Part shown: positions 1-7,256 of the stretch, one piece after another
Position numbering within the stretch: the first letter of the stretch is position 1
How the letters are laid out: every line of letters starts with the position of its first letter
Source of the DNA: Vulcanimicrobiota bacterium
GTDB lineage: Bacteria > Vulcanimicrobiota > Vulcanimicrobiia > Vulcanimicrobiales > Vulcanimicrobiaceae
DNA: 64,000 nucleotides
NCBI GenBank assembly: GCA_003151115.1
Contig: PLWS01000005.1
Location: 1 to 64,000 of the forward strand
Reading direction: 5' to 3'
Made by a program: the position numbers and the translations under genes
Notes under the pieces: model-generated
Seen by the model: the letters and a program-made list of their open reading frames with translations, nothing else
The model's database searches: none
Told to the model about the DNA's origin: nothing

Positions 1-92
1 TGTAAGTTCCATCTAATGGTGAGAAAATATGAAGCAGATGGCGCCTGATTGAACACTTGGGAATGAGAAAATATACACTTTAGGTTGGGAAA
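1..92 (+). repeat. Transposon left end with three TnsB-type binding repeats
   Basis: The terminal TGTAAGTTCCA is followed by three related direct repeats: 9-28 (CCATCTAATGGTGAGAAAAT), 52-71 (AACACTTGGGAATGAGAAAA) and 74-92 (TACACTTTAGGTTGGGAAA). The shared core is roughly ACTTNNGGNTGAGAAA. The first two are separated by about 43 bp, while the second and third are adjacent. Tn7 ends carry multiple 22-bp TnsB sites, so these are read as the TnsB sites. The assignment of left and right follows the window orientation only. Confidence 0.88.
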
Positions 93-370
93 AAATGATG
101 CACCAACTTCCTTCGAGCGGATTATTGGCTAGGCGCTGCACGATCCAGCGAAAGCTGGCGAAGTTTCAAGCGCCATCGACGACTCGCGCAGCCGGCTGGC
201 CTGCGCCCACGCTTCGGCCTCCTTCAAAAGGATCGCATCGTTGGAATCACTGCATTGGCAAAAGGATGAGAAAGGCTGGCCTTTGGCTGACCGCGGTCCC
301 CTGTATTGCAAAGCGTTCTAGCGGAGTCCGCATCGGCAGCCAAAGCGCGATGGCGTATGATGACAGGGTA

Positions 371-637
371 ATGCCGAAGTTCACCGGTCTATCGCTTCAC
401 ACGCTAAACGACCGACTCGGGCGGCCGTCTGGAAAAGGGATGAGGGTAGGTTCTGGTCCTCACCGCCATGCGTTTCACATCTTTTGGTTCTGCAACGGAC
501 CAAATGGACCGGCATGCTACGCATATGCGGAGACGCGAGATAGATCGATGCCGCCAGATCTAACTCCGTGGGAACAAGAGATCTTCGACAGCGCGGGCTT
601 TCGGCGAGAGGACTGGACATTGAAGCCGTGTCCGTAA
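371..637 (+). CDS. Small hypothetical protein, 88 aa
   Basis: I do not recognise this gene. The frame stays open from 95, but the protein-like composition begins at the ATG at 371, preceded by an AGGG. The product is soluble, has no signal peptide, and carries an aromatic/Cys segment (HAFHIFWFCN) followed by a proline-acidic tail ending DWTLKPCP. It lies just inside the left end of the transposon and upstream of an antitoxin-like gene, so it is probably cargo. An earlier ATG at 350 is also possible. Coding status is moderate because no family could be assigned. Confidence 0.4.
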   Translation: MPKFTGLSLHTLNDRLGRPSGKGMRVGSGPHRHAFHIFWFCNGPNGPACYAYAETRDRSMPPDLTPWEQEIFDSAGFRREDWTLKPCP

Positions 638-857
638 CATCGCAACGTGTTCGCCGACCATGAGGAAGAACCGGATTAGCGTTGTAGCAAATGAAAGTAG
701 TCCCAGCGGACCCTGGGCTTCCGATGCGCTTTTAAGAGGCACGGCTGCCGGCGCGGTGCATCCGGCGTACGCAATCATTTCCGGACCCGTCACAATCTGT
801 TCGGCCGCCTCGCGCCGCAAACGCTTGAAACTCGGCGGCGGTTCGGCGCGCGAGTTT
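638..857. other. Intergenic stretch without a supported gene
   Basis: Between the small hypothetical gene and the antitoxin promoter no convincing gene is seen. An 83-codon open frame (660-911) reads through the promoter and the palindrome of the next gene and has no recognisable features, so it is not called. Confidence 0.5.
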
Positions 858-886
858 TTGGCGACGTATTCACTATATGGTAGTGT
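858..886 (+). promoter_or_regulatory. Promoter with palindromic operator for the ParS-type antitoxin gene
   Basis: TTGGCG (858-863) and TAGTGT (881-886) are separated by 17 bp. A palindrome CACTAtatggTAGTG (871-885) covers the -10 element. The gene start lies 29 bp downstream of the -10, with a GAGGT ribosome-binding site at about 905. Xre/MbcA/ParS antitoxins usually repress their own promoters through short inverted repeats, which fits this arrangement. Confidence 0.6.
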
Positions 887-914
887 AAAGACAGATGACC
901 ACCAGAGGTAACCA

Positions 915-1286
915 ATGGAAGCCCTAGCGCCGGTAGACGTCCGCGGCCGTGCGGCTCTGAACGTGTTCCTGAAGCTGTCGCGCAAGCTCGCCCTGAACGA
1001 TAGGGAATCCTCGAGTTTGCTCGGGGTCTCCGACCGTACGTTTCGGCGGTATCGCGACGAGCGCCGTCCGGTTAAATCGCGCGACACCCTAGAGCGGATT
1101 TCGCATATCGCAAATCTTTGGATCGCTCTGCGCTCAATCTTCCGCACTGAGACCGATGCGCAGCGCTGGCTCACCTCATCCAACAGCGCCTTCGGCGATC
1201 ATACGCCTTTGCAGCGAATGCTCGGTGGAAATGTCAGCGATTTGCTCGACGTTCGGTACCATATCGAGTCCGCGTTGGTTGCCTGA
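915..1286 (+). CDS. Xre/MbcA/ParS-type (DUF2384) antitoxin without a visible RES toxin
   Basis: The 123-aa protein has an N-terminal helix-turn-helix (about residues 25-55, with LLGVSDRTFRRYRDE) and a C-terminal DUF2384-like helical domain containing NSAFGDHTPLQRMLGG, the region that plugs RES toxin active sites in this family. Antitoxins of this type are normally followed at once by a RES-domain NADase toxin. Here the next gene converges from the other strand 38 bp away and shows no RES features. It may be an orphan antitoxin that protects against RES toxins elsewhere or acts only as a regulator. A palindrome over its own -10 supports autoregulation. Confidence 0.75.
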   Translation: MEALAPVDVRGRAALNVFLKLSRKLALNDRESSSLLGVSDRTFRRYRDERRPVKSRDTLERISHIANLWIALRSIFRTETDAQRWLTSSNSAFGDHTPLQRMLGGNVSDLLDVRYHIESALVA

Positions 1287-1324
1287 CGCGCATTTCGAGG
1301 ATCTCCGCATTCGATCGGTCAATT

Positions 1325-2002
1325 CTAACGAAGAAGCCAGTCGACCCAAAATATGTCAGCGCGAATCGCAGTCTCGCGCTCCCTTATGTCTCGTCTCGTG
1401 TCACGCGCTCTCGCGTAGGCAGTAGCGGGAAAATCTTCATAGCGACATAGCGATTCGAGCCTGTGATCGAAAGACTGCCATGATTTCCACGCTTCTTCAA
1501 GCGCGTTCCGCAAGTCTTCTTCTAAGGTGCAGATGGTTCGAGCTTCCGTAAGCGATGCGCTATCAACTTCCCAACCGATGAGGTTTCCCTTTATTGCAAG
1601 AGGCGCATAGACGACGAGCGCTTGGAGGCGATCAGCCCACCATGGATCGCCATAGTAGTGTTGTCGCATACACCAAAGCACCCCCACGACGTCGTCGGGA
1701 TACCCGGCGGCAAAAAGCCCAAGAAATCCGCTGCACCATTGGACTCCAGCGCGGCGAACTGATTCGAATATCTCCCAAACGATGCCAGCAGCGGGCCGAC
1801 TTTTTTCGCTCACATAGCGGCTCAAAGTGCTAAAGGCTCGCCTCGTGCTTTCGCTTTTCGTTTGGCCCCGCAGCTTGTGGATCTCCCCGTACTGCTTTGC
1901 GACCTCGTATTTTAACACGAGCCCTGTTGCCCAAAATGATTCAAGAATCGCAACAAAGAGCTCGGCCTCATGCTTCTTCGAAGGCATTTCGTTAACTACC
2001 AT
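1325..2002 (-). CDS. Hypothetical protein, 225 aa, divergent from the excisionase-like gene
   Basis: No family is recognised. The product is soluble, rich in Trp (FWATGL, WEIFES, WWADRL, DIFWVDWLL) and mostly helical in appearance, with no clear catalytic motif and no signal peptide. A second in-frame ATG at 1987 could be the true start. It shares the 2003-2150 intergenic region, which contains the 29-bp-spaced palindromes, with the HTH gene at 2151. It could therefore be co-regulated with transposition. Its place among the core transposon genes rather than the cargo suggests a role in element maintenance, but that is inference. Confidence 0.6.
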   Translation of the reverse strand: MVVNEMPSKKHEAELFVAILESFWATGLVLKYEVAKQYGEIHKLRGQTKSESTRRAFSTLSRYVSEKSRPAAGIVWEIFESVRRAGVQWCSGFLGLFAAGYPDDVVGVLWCMRQHYYGDPWWADRLQALVVYAPLAIKGNLIGWEVDSASLTEARTICTLEEDLRNALEEAWKSWQSFDHRLESLCRYEDFPATAYARARDTRRDIRERETAIRADIFWVDWLLR

Positions 2003-2016
2003 GATGTGGGACCGCG

Positions 2017-2118
2017 TGCGATCGTACGACAGAGGCGTTCATTGGTGCCATTGTATGTCAGCAGCGGTGCTTTGTGCCATTGTATGGCACTTTAAGGCCT
2101 GACTGCCATACAATTGCC
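2017..2118. repeat. Array of near-palindromic 15-mers at exact 29-bp spacing
   Basis: Copies of TGCCATTGTATGGCA lie at 2046-2060 (ending GTCA), 2075-2089 (near-perfect dyad) and 2104-2118 (TGCCATACAATTGCC, the reverse-complement form). A fourth degenerate copy (TGCGATCGTACGACA, 11 of 15 matches) lies at 2017-2031. Every start is 29 bp from the next. The last copy overlaps the -35 element of the HTH gene at 2151. This looks like a cooperative operator controlling the divergent genes on either side. Confidence 0.8.
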
Positions 2119-2142
2119 GTACGCGGCCAAGTGCGGTAATGT
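2114..2142 (+). promoter_or_regulatory. Leaderless-type promoter of the excisionase-like gene
   Basis: TTGCCG (2114-2119), a 17-bp spacer and TAATGT (2137-2142) are followed only 8 nt later by the ATG at 2151. Transcription would begin at or within a base or two of the start codon, and no ribosome-binding site is present. The third 29-bp repeat overlaps the -35, so a bound protein should block polymerase. Confidence 0.6.
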
Positions 2143-2150
2143 GAGAACTA

Positions 2151-2387
2151 ATGGCACCTGTCACCGTAGAAGAGTCAAGCAAAAGTATGCCGTCGTCACC
2201 TGATACCATGACTCTTGAAGAAGTTGCTCAGCGACTAGGAACAACCGTGCCGATCGTGCGAAGGGCGACTCGAGCTGGGTCACTTCCGGCTCTAAAACTG
2301 CGCGGCAGATGGTTCATACTCCGTCGACCATTCGAGCGAATGATGGATCGAGACCTGGAGCCCACGACGAGGCAGAGCATGGCTTAA
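2151..2387 (+). CDS. Excisionase-family (MerR-like) helix-turn-helix protein
   Basis: The 78-aa protein contains a typical excisionase/MerR winged HTH: TMTLEEVAQRLGTTVP, then VRRATRAGSLPALKLRGRWFI (about residues 20-65), where the GSLPALKLRGRW part is the wing. Proteins of this family bind short DNA sites and either repress promoters or shape nucleoprotein complexes. It lies upstream of the transposition operon, and three near-palindromic sites sit in its promoter, so it is probably an autorepressor and regulator of tnsA-tniQ expression. A structural role at the transposon ends is an alternative. It could also be the counterpart of the small MerR-like regulators found in some Tn7-like elements. 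Confidence 0.8.
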   Translation: MAPVTVEESSKSMPSSPDTMTLEEVAQRLGTTVPIVRRATRAGSLPALKLRGRWFILRRPFERMMDRDLEPTTRQSMA

Positions 2388-2707
2388 GATCCATCGTTTT
2401 CGCAGCAGCAGCTGGCCCCACGATTACGACGCTGCGTAAAAGAAGAAAGCCTTAAACGACTGACATCGCAAGGCTTTCGTGAGGCCGGAACCGCGTTTTC
2501 CCGACAAAGAGATGCGCGGAACCCGTATGCCTGTCCTTAGGATATCACCTGAGGGCGAGGAGGGCAATGTGCTCCCTCAAAAACGCTGGGCCCCGGCCCA
2601 GAGATTGGCTCGCCAAGAGCCAATTCCGTACGCCATTCTTACACTGTGTTGTGATGTTCAGTCCGTGCGACCATTAGTCGCGCGTGAGCCTTCTCGTGGG
2701 TGCGTGT
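2388..2707. other. 320-bp spacer between HTH gene and tnsA, rich in hairpins
   Basis: No gene is supported here. The stretch contains four hairpins: GAAAGCCTT/AAGGCTTTC (2445-2453 with 2470-2478), GAGGG/CCCTC (2560-2564 with 2574-2578), CTGGGC/GCCCAG (2586-2591 with 2596-2601) and TTGGCTC/GAGCCAA (2605-2611 with 2617-2623). None is followed by a T-run, so they are not standard terminators on the plus strand. They could be an attenuator or mRNA leader for tnsA, or a structured RNA. Confidence 0.6.
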
Positions 2708-3367
2708 ATGGCAGTTAGAGACATTCCGCCGAATCGCCGAAGTATCACCGGGCACGTCCCCAGCAAGAAAAAACCCGGTATGGTTGCCTTCGAATCGACC
2801 CTCGAGCGTGATCTGATCTTGCTTCTCGAATTTGACTCTCTCGTACGGACCGTGAGCGAACAACCGGTCCGTATTTGTTTTGAACATAACGGCAAGTCTC
2901 AGATCTATACACCGGATCTGTACATTACTTACAATGACCCAGCTTCGCGTTTGCCGATGTTTATCGAAGTCAAATACCGTCGGGATCTTTTTGAACACTG
3001 GTCCGAGCTGCATATACGTTTGCGCGCCGGCGCTCGGTATGCACGACGCAAGCGGTCGACGTTTAAGATTCTTACCGAAGTCGAGATTCGAACTGCTCGT
3101 TTGCACAGCGTGACCTGGCTCATGCCGTACCGCTCTGCGCAAGTCTCGCACAATGAAGTCGATGAAATCATAAAAACGCTCGAATTACATGGGACACTTA
3201 CGGCCGACCAGATACTCTACCATTTGCGCGATTCTGCGAACTCACGTGAGTCTCTGCTTGCCACACTCTGGCATCTAATAGCAATTGGCACATTGGAGAC
3301 GGACCTCGATTGCGAAATTACGATGTCATCTCCGATCTGGATGGCGAATCGTGCAGACAGCCGCTAA
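2708..3367 (+). CDS. tnsA: TnsA-like transposon endonuclease
   Basis: TnsA cuts the 5' ends of the transposon so that the element moves by cut and paste; it works with the TnsB transposase. The 219-aa product has the TnsA endonuclease core with FESTLERD (E29/E33), YTPDLYI (D70) and FIEVKYR (E87, K89), matching the PD-(D/E)XK catalytic pattern. A C-terminal winged-helix region follows (about residues 145-200, ILYHLRDSANSRESLLATLWHLI), as in Tn7 TnsA, where it contacts TnsC. The ATG at 2708 gives MAVRDIPPNRRS, a typical TnsA N terminus; the frame is open from 2684. Its end overlaps the tnsB start by 17 nt, so the two are probably translationally coupled. An intact TnsA implies cut-and-paste rather than replicative movement. 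Confidence 0.93.
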   Translation: MAVRDIPPNRRSITGHVPSKKKPGMVAFESTLERDLILLLEFDSLVRTVSEQPVRICFEHNGKSQIYTPDLYITYNDPASRLPMFIEVKYRRDLFEHWSELHIRLRAGARYARRKRSTFKILTEVEIRTARLHSVTWLMPYRSAQVSHNEVDEIIKTLELHGTLTADQILYHLRDSANSRESLLATLWHLIAIGTLETDLDCEITMSSPIWMANRADSR

Positions 3368-5159
3368 GCACGTAGGTGATCCGTCTCCGACCGGTGATCA
3401 TCGTGAAGCGTGTCCTCCCGCGGTTGATGAGAAATTGGCGGCAGTCGCGGGAGGCGAATCGATCCATGCCTCGTGTCCCGAGGACGCGCTACCGGACCTG
3501 ACAACGATCGATCGAGAGCGATGGGCCAAGGCTCTCGCCAGATTCGAAGCCATTAAGCCTGCTCTTGAAGCGGGTCCGCCATATTTAAAAAATTTCAAGA
3601 AGCAAGCGGCCGAGACAGAGCTCGGCGTTGCGACGCTCTACCGGTACCTTGAGCGCTACCTCGATAGCGGCGACGCCCGATCGCTATGTGACCGAATCGT
3701 TAAGACCCGTCAACCCCGACTCGATCCTAAAGTTTTGGAAATCATCAGCGACCGATTTAACAATCTGTTTATGAAAAGCCAGAAGCTAGGAATCAGCGAA
3801 ATTTGTTTTGACGTTAGATTTGCATGCTGGAAGGCTGGCTTGCCGCTGCCACATCGCAACACCGTAAGAAAGCATATCAACAAACTGAAGGCCGCTTTAG
3901 GCGGGCGCGAGTTTGAGAAACGGAGAGGAAACAAGAAGATGGCAGATGCTAAGTACACTGCGCACCAAGGAACCTTCGACAATCAGTTTGGGCCCTGGTC
4001 TCTTATACAAATCGATCACACCGTGCTGGACGTCATGGTGGTCGATGACGACCAGAGAAAAAGCATCGGGCGGCCCTATATCACGGTGGCGTTGGATACG
4101 TTCAGTCGAATGATCGTTGGGTTTTACATCTCGTTGGATCCGGTCGGAGCGCTTTCCACCGGTCTTTGCTTATATCATGCGATGCTGCCCAAGGACGAAT
4201 GGCTGAAGGATCACGGTGTGCCCACAACTTGGCCATGTATGGGTAAGCCGGCGGCGCTTCACTTCGATAATGGCAAAGAGTTTCTCGGAAAAATGGTCCG
4301 CAGGTTCTGTGAGTTGCATGACATTCGAATTGAACATCGGCCGGTGGGTCGGCCACACTACGGCGGACATATCGAGCGCGTGATAAGAACGCTAAATTCC
4401 AATCTCCACAAGATTCCCGGCTCGACATTTTCTAATGTACGGATGCGCGGCGAGTACGATTCTGAGGGAATGGCAATTATGACGCTGCACGAGTTGGGAG
4501 GCCATGTGACTGAATGGATAGCCGGCACATATCATAAGCGCATCCATACGGGTTTAGGTCGAACACCACAGTCCGTCTATGAGGAAGCGATTTTAGGAAC
4601 GCCCGATTCACGCGGCATTGGTAGGCGGGCGTCTTGGACCGATACACAGCGGCTGAGATTAGACCTGATGCCCTTTGAAGAGCGCACGATTCAGAGAAAC
4701 GGCGTCAACATAGACAAACTCGTGTACATTGGCGACGCATTAGCACCATATATCGGAACAAAAAAGGCAGACGGAGTCGCTCGGCGTTTTCTGTTTCTCC
4801 GTGATCCGCGAAGGATCAACGAGGTATATTTTTACGCACCAGACGTCAAAGAATACTATACGCTAAAATTACGCAACCCATTGCGACCCAGCATGAGCAT
4901 ATGGGAATGGAACGAGCTTCGCCGCAGACTGGCTGAAACTGGCAAAGCAGATGCCGACGAGGACGCAATATTCGAATCGTATGAAAGGCTAAAAGAGCGA
5001 GAGGCTGACGCAGCTGCTAAGACAAAGGCGATGCGTCGCCAAAAAGCTCGCCGCCTTCACCACCTGCGCGCGGTTCCGGCCGGTGAGCCGGCTGCCGAAG
5101 ATGCCGCGGATGACATGTCAGGTGAAGTTGAGCCGCTTGATGATATACGGGTCTGGTGA
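3351..5159 (+). CDS. tnsB: TnsB-like DDE transposase
   Basis: TnsB binds the repeats at the transposon ends and catalyses 3' strand breakage and joining. With a GTG start at 3351 (overlapping tnsA by 17 nt) the protein is 602 aa. The catalytic triad is visible in QIDHTVLDV (D222), LHFDNGKEF (D306) and GGHIERVIR (E342), giving the retroviral-integrase DDE spacing with a D-E gap of 36. An N-terminal HTH region lies before it (LGVATLYRYLERY) and a Mu-transposase-type C-terminal beta barrel after it, ending in a charged tail that in Tn7 TnsB contacts TnsC. The frame is open back to 3285, but an ATG there would overlap tnsA by 83 nt. All key residues are intact, so it is likely active. Confidence 0.95.
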   Translation: MQTAAKHVGDPSPTGDHREACPPAVDEKLAAVAGGESIHASCPEDALPDLTTIDRERWAKALARFEAIKPALEAGPPYLKNFKKQAAETELGVATLYRYLERYLDSGDARSLCDRIVKTRQPRLDPKVLEIISDRFNNLFMKSQKLGISEICFDVRFACWKAGLPLPHRNTVRKHINKLKAALGGREFEKRRGNKKMADAKYTAHQGTFDNQFGPWSLIQIDHTVLDVMVVDDDQRKSIGRPYITVALDTFSRMIVGFYISLDPVGALSTGLCLYHAMLPKDEWLKDHGVPTTWPCMGKPAALHFDNGKEFLGKMVRRFCELHDIRIEHRPVGRPHYGGHIERVIRTLNSNLHKIPGSTFSNVRMRGEYDSEGMAIMTLHELGGHVTEWIAGTYHKRIHTGLGRTPQSVYEEAILGTPDSRGIGRRASWTDTQRLRLDLMPFEERTIQRNGVNIDKLVYIGDALAPYIGTKKADGVARRFLFLRDPRRINEVYFYAPDVKEYYTLKLRNPLRPSMSIWEWNELRRRLAETGKADADEDAIFESYERLKEREADAAAKTKAMRRQKARRLHHLRAVPAGEPAAEDAADDMSGEVEPLDDIRVW

Positions 5160-6022
5160 CAGATTTCGATCTTAGTCATCTTGATCCTCAAGTGGCGCAA
5201 TGGGCGCTTTGCGATAATGCAACCCGCATTAATATGGTGAGGCGACGGCTTTGGATCCCAACAAAACACACCAAACGCCTAATGCGTAAACTCGAGTATC
5301 TTTGGTCATTTCCACCAATGAAGAATATGCCGAATCTGCTTATCGTTGGCGACTCCGGGGCCGGCAAGACAAGCCTGATTGAGGAGCTATTGCATCTTCA
5401 TCCACGCTACGAAAGTCCGGATCAAGAAAAGTCTATAATTCCAATTGTGTATTGCGAGGCGCCGCCAGATCCAGATCTCGGTGGCTTCTATAACGAGATA
5501 CTTTTTGGTATGGGACTACCGCCGTCCAAAGGCCGCGTGGATGCACGACGGCATCACGTTCAGGAGATGCTCATACTGGTCGAGGCGCGCCTGCTAGTCA
5601 TTGATGAAGTTCACCACGGCCTGCACTCGGGTCCGCAAACGCGCAGGGTATACCTAAACGCAATAAAGAGTTTAGGAAACCATGTAGGCGTTCCGATCGT
5701 GGCGGTTGGAATACGAGAGGCTCTCGTGCTTTTCGCATACGATCCACAAATCAAACGAAGGTTCGAGAAGGACGAACTGCCGGCATTGAAGTGTGATAAT
5801 GAATTTCGGCGAGTCCTGGTTAGTCTCGAACGGCTAACCGTGCTGCGCAAAGCATCGTTTTTGGGCGAGGTATCGATGGCACGCCGCTTATACGACATGT
5901 CGAAGGGCACCATGGGAAAACTTGCGAGAGTTGTCGCGGCCGCAGCGGCAAAGGCCATCGAGACCGGTGAGGAGCGCATCTCTTACCCGATACTCGACGC
6001 GGTTGAGACATCGGAGATTTAA
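5156..6022 (+). CDS. tnsC: TnsC/TniB-type AAA+ transposition regulator
   Basis: TnsC is an ATP-dependent regulator that links the target-site protein (TniQ/TnsD) to the transposase. The 288-aa product has Walker A (GDSGAGKT, residues 65-72), Walker B (LLVIDEVHHG, 146-154) and an AAA+ sensor region around VAVGIRE. Its size is that of the compact TniB/TnsC type rather than the longer Tn7 TnsC. The GTG start overlaps the tnsB stop as GTGA, a sign of translational coupling. IPIVYCEAPPDPDLGGFYNEIL is typical of TniB proteins. Confidence 0.93.
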   Translation: MTDFDLSHLDPQVAQWALCDNATRINMVRRRLWIPTKHTKRLMRKLEYLWSFPPMKNMPNLLIVGDSGAGKTSLIEELLHLHPRYESPDQEKSIIPIVYCEAPPDPDLGGFYNEILFGMGLPPSKGRVDARRHHVQEMLILVEARLLVIDEVHHGLHSGPQTRRVYLNAIKSLGNHVGVPIVAVGIREALVLFAYDPQIKRRFEKDELPALKCDNEFRRVLVSLERLTVLRKASFLGEVSMARRLYDMSKGTMGKLARVVAAAAAKAIETGEERISYPILDAVETSEI

Positions 6023-7256
6023 GATCGAGGCAGCGAGCGTCGGTAAAGCCGGTCCGCATTCGGAGGCCCGTGGGCTTTTGCTCGGGCATACGGCGCCTCG
6101 CGATGAGGAGCTCTTGTCTTCCTGGGTCGTTCGTCTTGCGGCGCAGAATGCGCTAAAACTACACACATTTTCGCAAATGATGTGGCCGGCCGTGCCGATT
6201 TGGAACCGCGACATCGACAATTCAGCAACCGATGACGTGCTTGCAACACTGGCGCTGCGCACTGGGGTAGCACCGGATCGAGTGCGGGAGACAACTCTGC
6301 AGTCCTATGAAGGCCGTCTCTTCGAAAAACATAATCCGCGTGGCAGCACCGTATGGTTGTTGCCCCTTGGGATTTATCATCGGACGCGGCTCAGATCCGG
6401 AACGCAGTTTTGCCCGGATTGTCTGGCATACGAGACTCCGTACTATCGAAAATCATGGCGGCTAGCACTATCAGTCGTATGCCTTGTCCACAATCGCCCA
6501 TTGGTTGATCGTTGCGCTTGTGACGCGCCGATAAATTTTCATCGTGGTGATCTGGGAGACGTGGGTGCGTTTCAAGCCGCAAGCAGCATGACGGTGTGCT
6601 ATCGCTGCGGATTCGATCTGCGTAAATGCGGCGGTTCGTCGTTCACTTTGCCGCTGCTCTGCGCCGCTCTAGAAACCCAAAGCCGATCCAATGAAGCGTT
6701 GGCAAAAGGTTACATTCGCCTTGCTGACGGCTCAACCGTGCATTCGAATTTATTTTTTGCTGGATTCCGCCAGCTCTTACAAATCTTGTCCCATGGAAGA
6801 CTCGCTGCAAGTCTAAGGGATTCGACTGCAAAGTGGAGGCGGCTTCCTGCTTACGCGCCGTCCTTCAATGGCCGTATCAGCGCAATCGAAAAGCTGCCGG
6901 TGCATGATCGCACAGTTCTCATAGCCATGGCGGGCGGGTGGTTAAATGATTGGCCACAGACATTTGTGAAGGATTGCAAAACGGCGGGCCTGACAGCAAC
7001 TGACATCTGTCGGAACCTAACGCGCGTACCATATTGGCTCGCCAGGGTCGTTGCAGAGCACTTTGGCCAAGGAACTTATAGTCCAAGCTTGCCCGAGATC
7101 GGCGCGGCCATCAACTACCTGCGTACGCAGAACATTGTGCCAACGAAATCAGCAGTCTCTCAAATACTTGGTAGGACGGACGTCTTTCGGAAACGTCGAC
7201 TCCATCATTTATTGGAAAGTGAAGTCGGGCTGTTCGGTGATGACGGAAGCAATTAG
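6003..7256 (+). CDS. tniQ: TniQ/TnsD-family target selector, first copy
   Basis: TniQ-family proteins choose the target site, either by binding DNA directly (TnsD) or through a CRISPR complex. This one carries the family signature DEELLSSWVVRLAAQNAL near the N terminus and a zinc-ribbon block: FCPDCLAYETPYYRKSWRL, VCLVHNRPLVDRC, then VCYRCGFDLRKC. The C terminus holds a helical DNA-binding region. The start is uncertain: no ATG is available, and candidates are TTG at 6003 (20-nt overlap with tnsC), TTG at 6078 and TTG at 5922. The product is roughly 390-417 aa, closer to the shorter TniQ than to full-length Tn7 TnsD. With no CRISPR-Cas nearby, this or the next gene should recognise comM. Confidence 0.88.
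   Translation: MRHRRFKIEAASVGKAGPHSEARGLLLGHTAPRDEELLSSWVVRLAAQNALKLHTFSQMMWPAVPIWNRDIDNSATDDVLATLALRTGVAPDRVRETTLQSYEGRLFEKHNPRGSTVWLLPLGIYHRTRLRSGTQFCPDCLAYETPYYRKSWRLALSVVCLVHNRPLVDRCACDAPINFHRGDLGDVGAFQAASSMTVCYRCGFDLRKCGGSSFTLPLLCAALETQSRSNEALAKGYIRLADGSTVHSNLFFAGFRQLLQILSHGRLAASLRDSTAKWRRLPAYAPSFNGRISAIEKLPVHDRTVLIAMAGGWLNDWPQTFVKDCKTAGLTATDICRNLTRVPYWLARVVAEHFGQGTYSPSLPEIGAAINYLRTQNIVPTKSAVSQILGRTDVFRKRRLHHLLESEVGLFGDDGSN

Noticed and set aside
660-911. 83-codon frame before the antitoxin gene
   Set aside because: It runs through the promoter and palindrome and shows no domain.
560-1183. 207-codon minus-strand frame opposite the antitoxin
   Set aside because: It is antisense to two better supported features and has no protein family; it follows from codon bias of the other strand.
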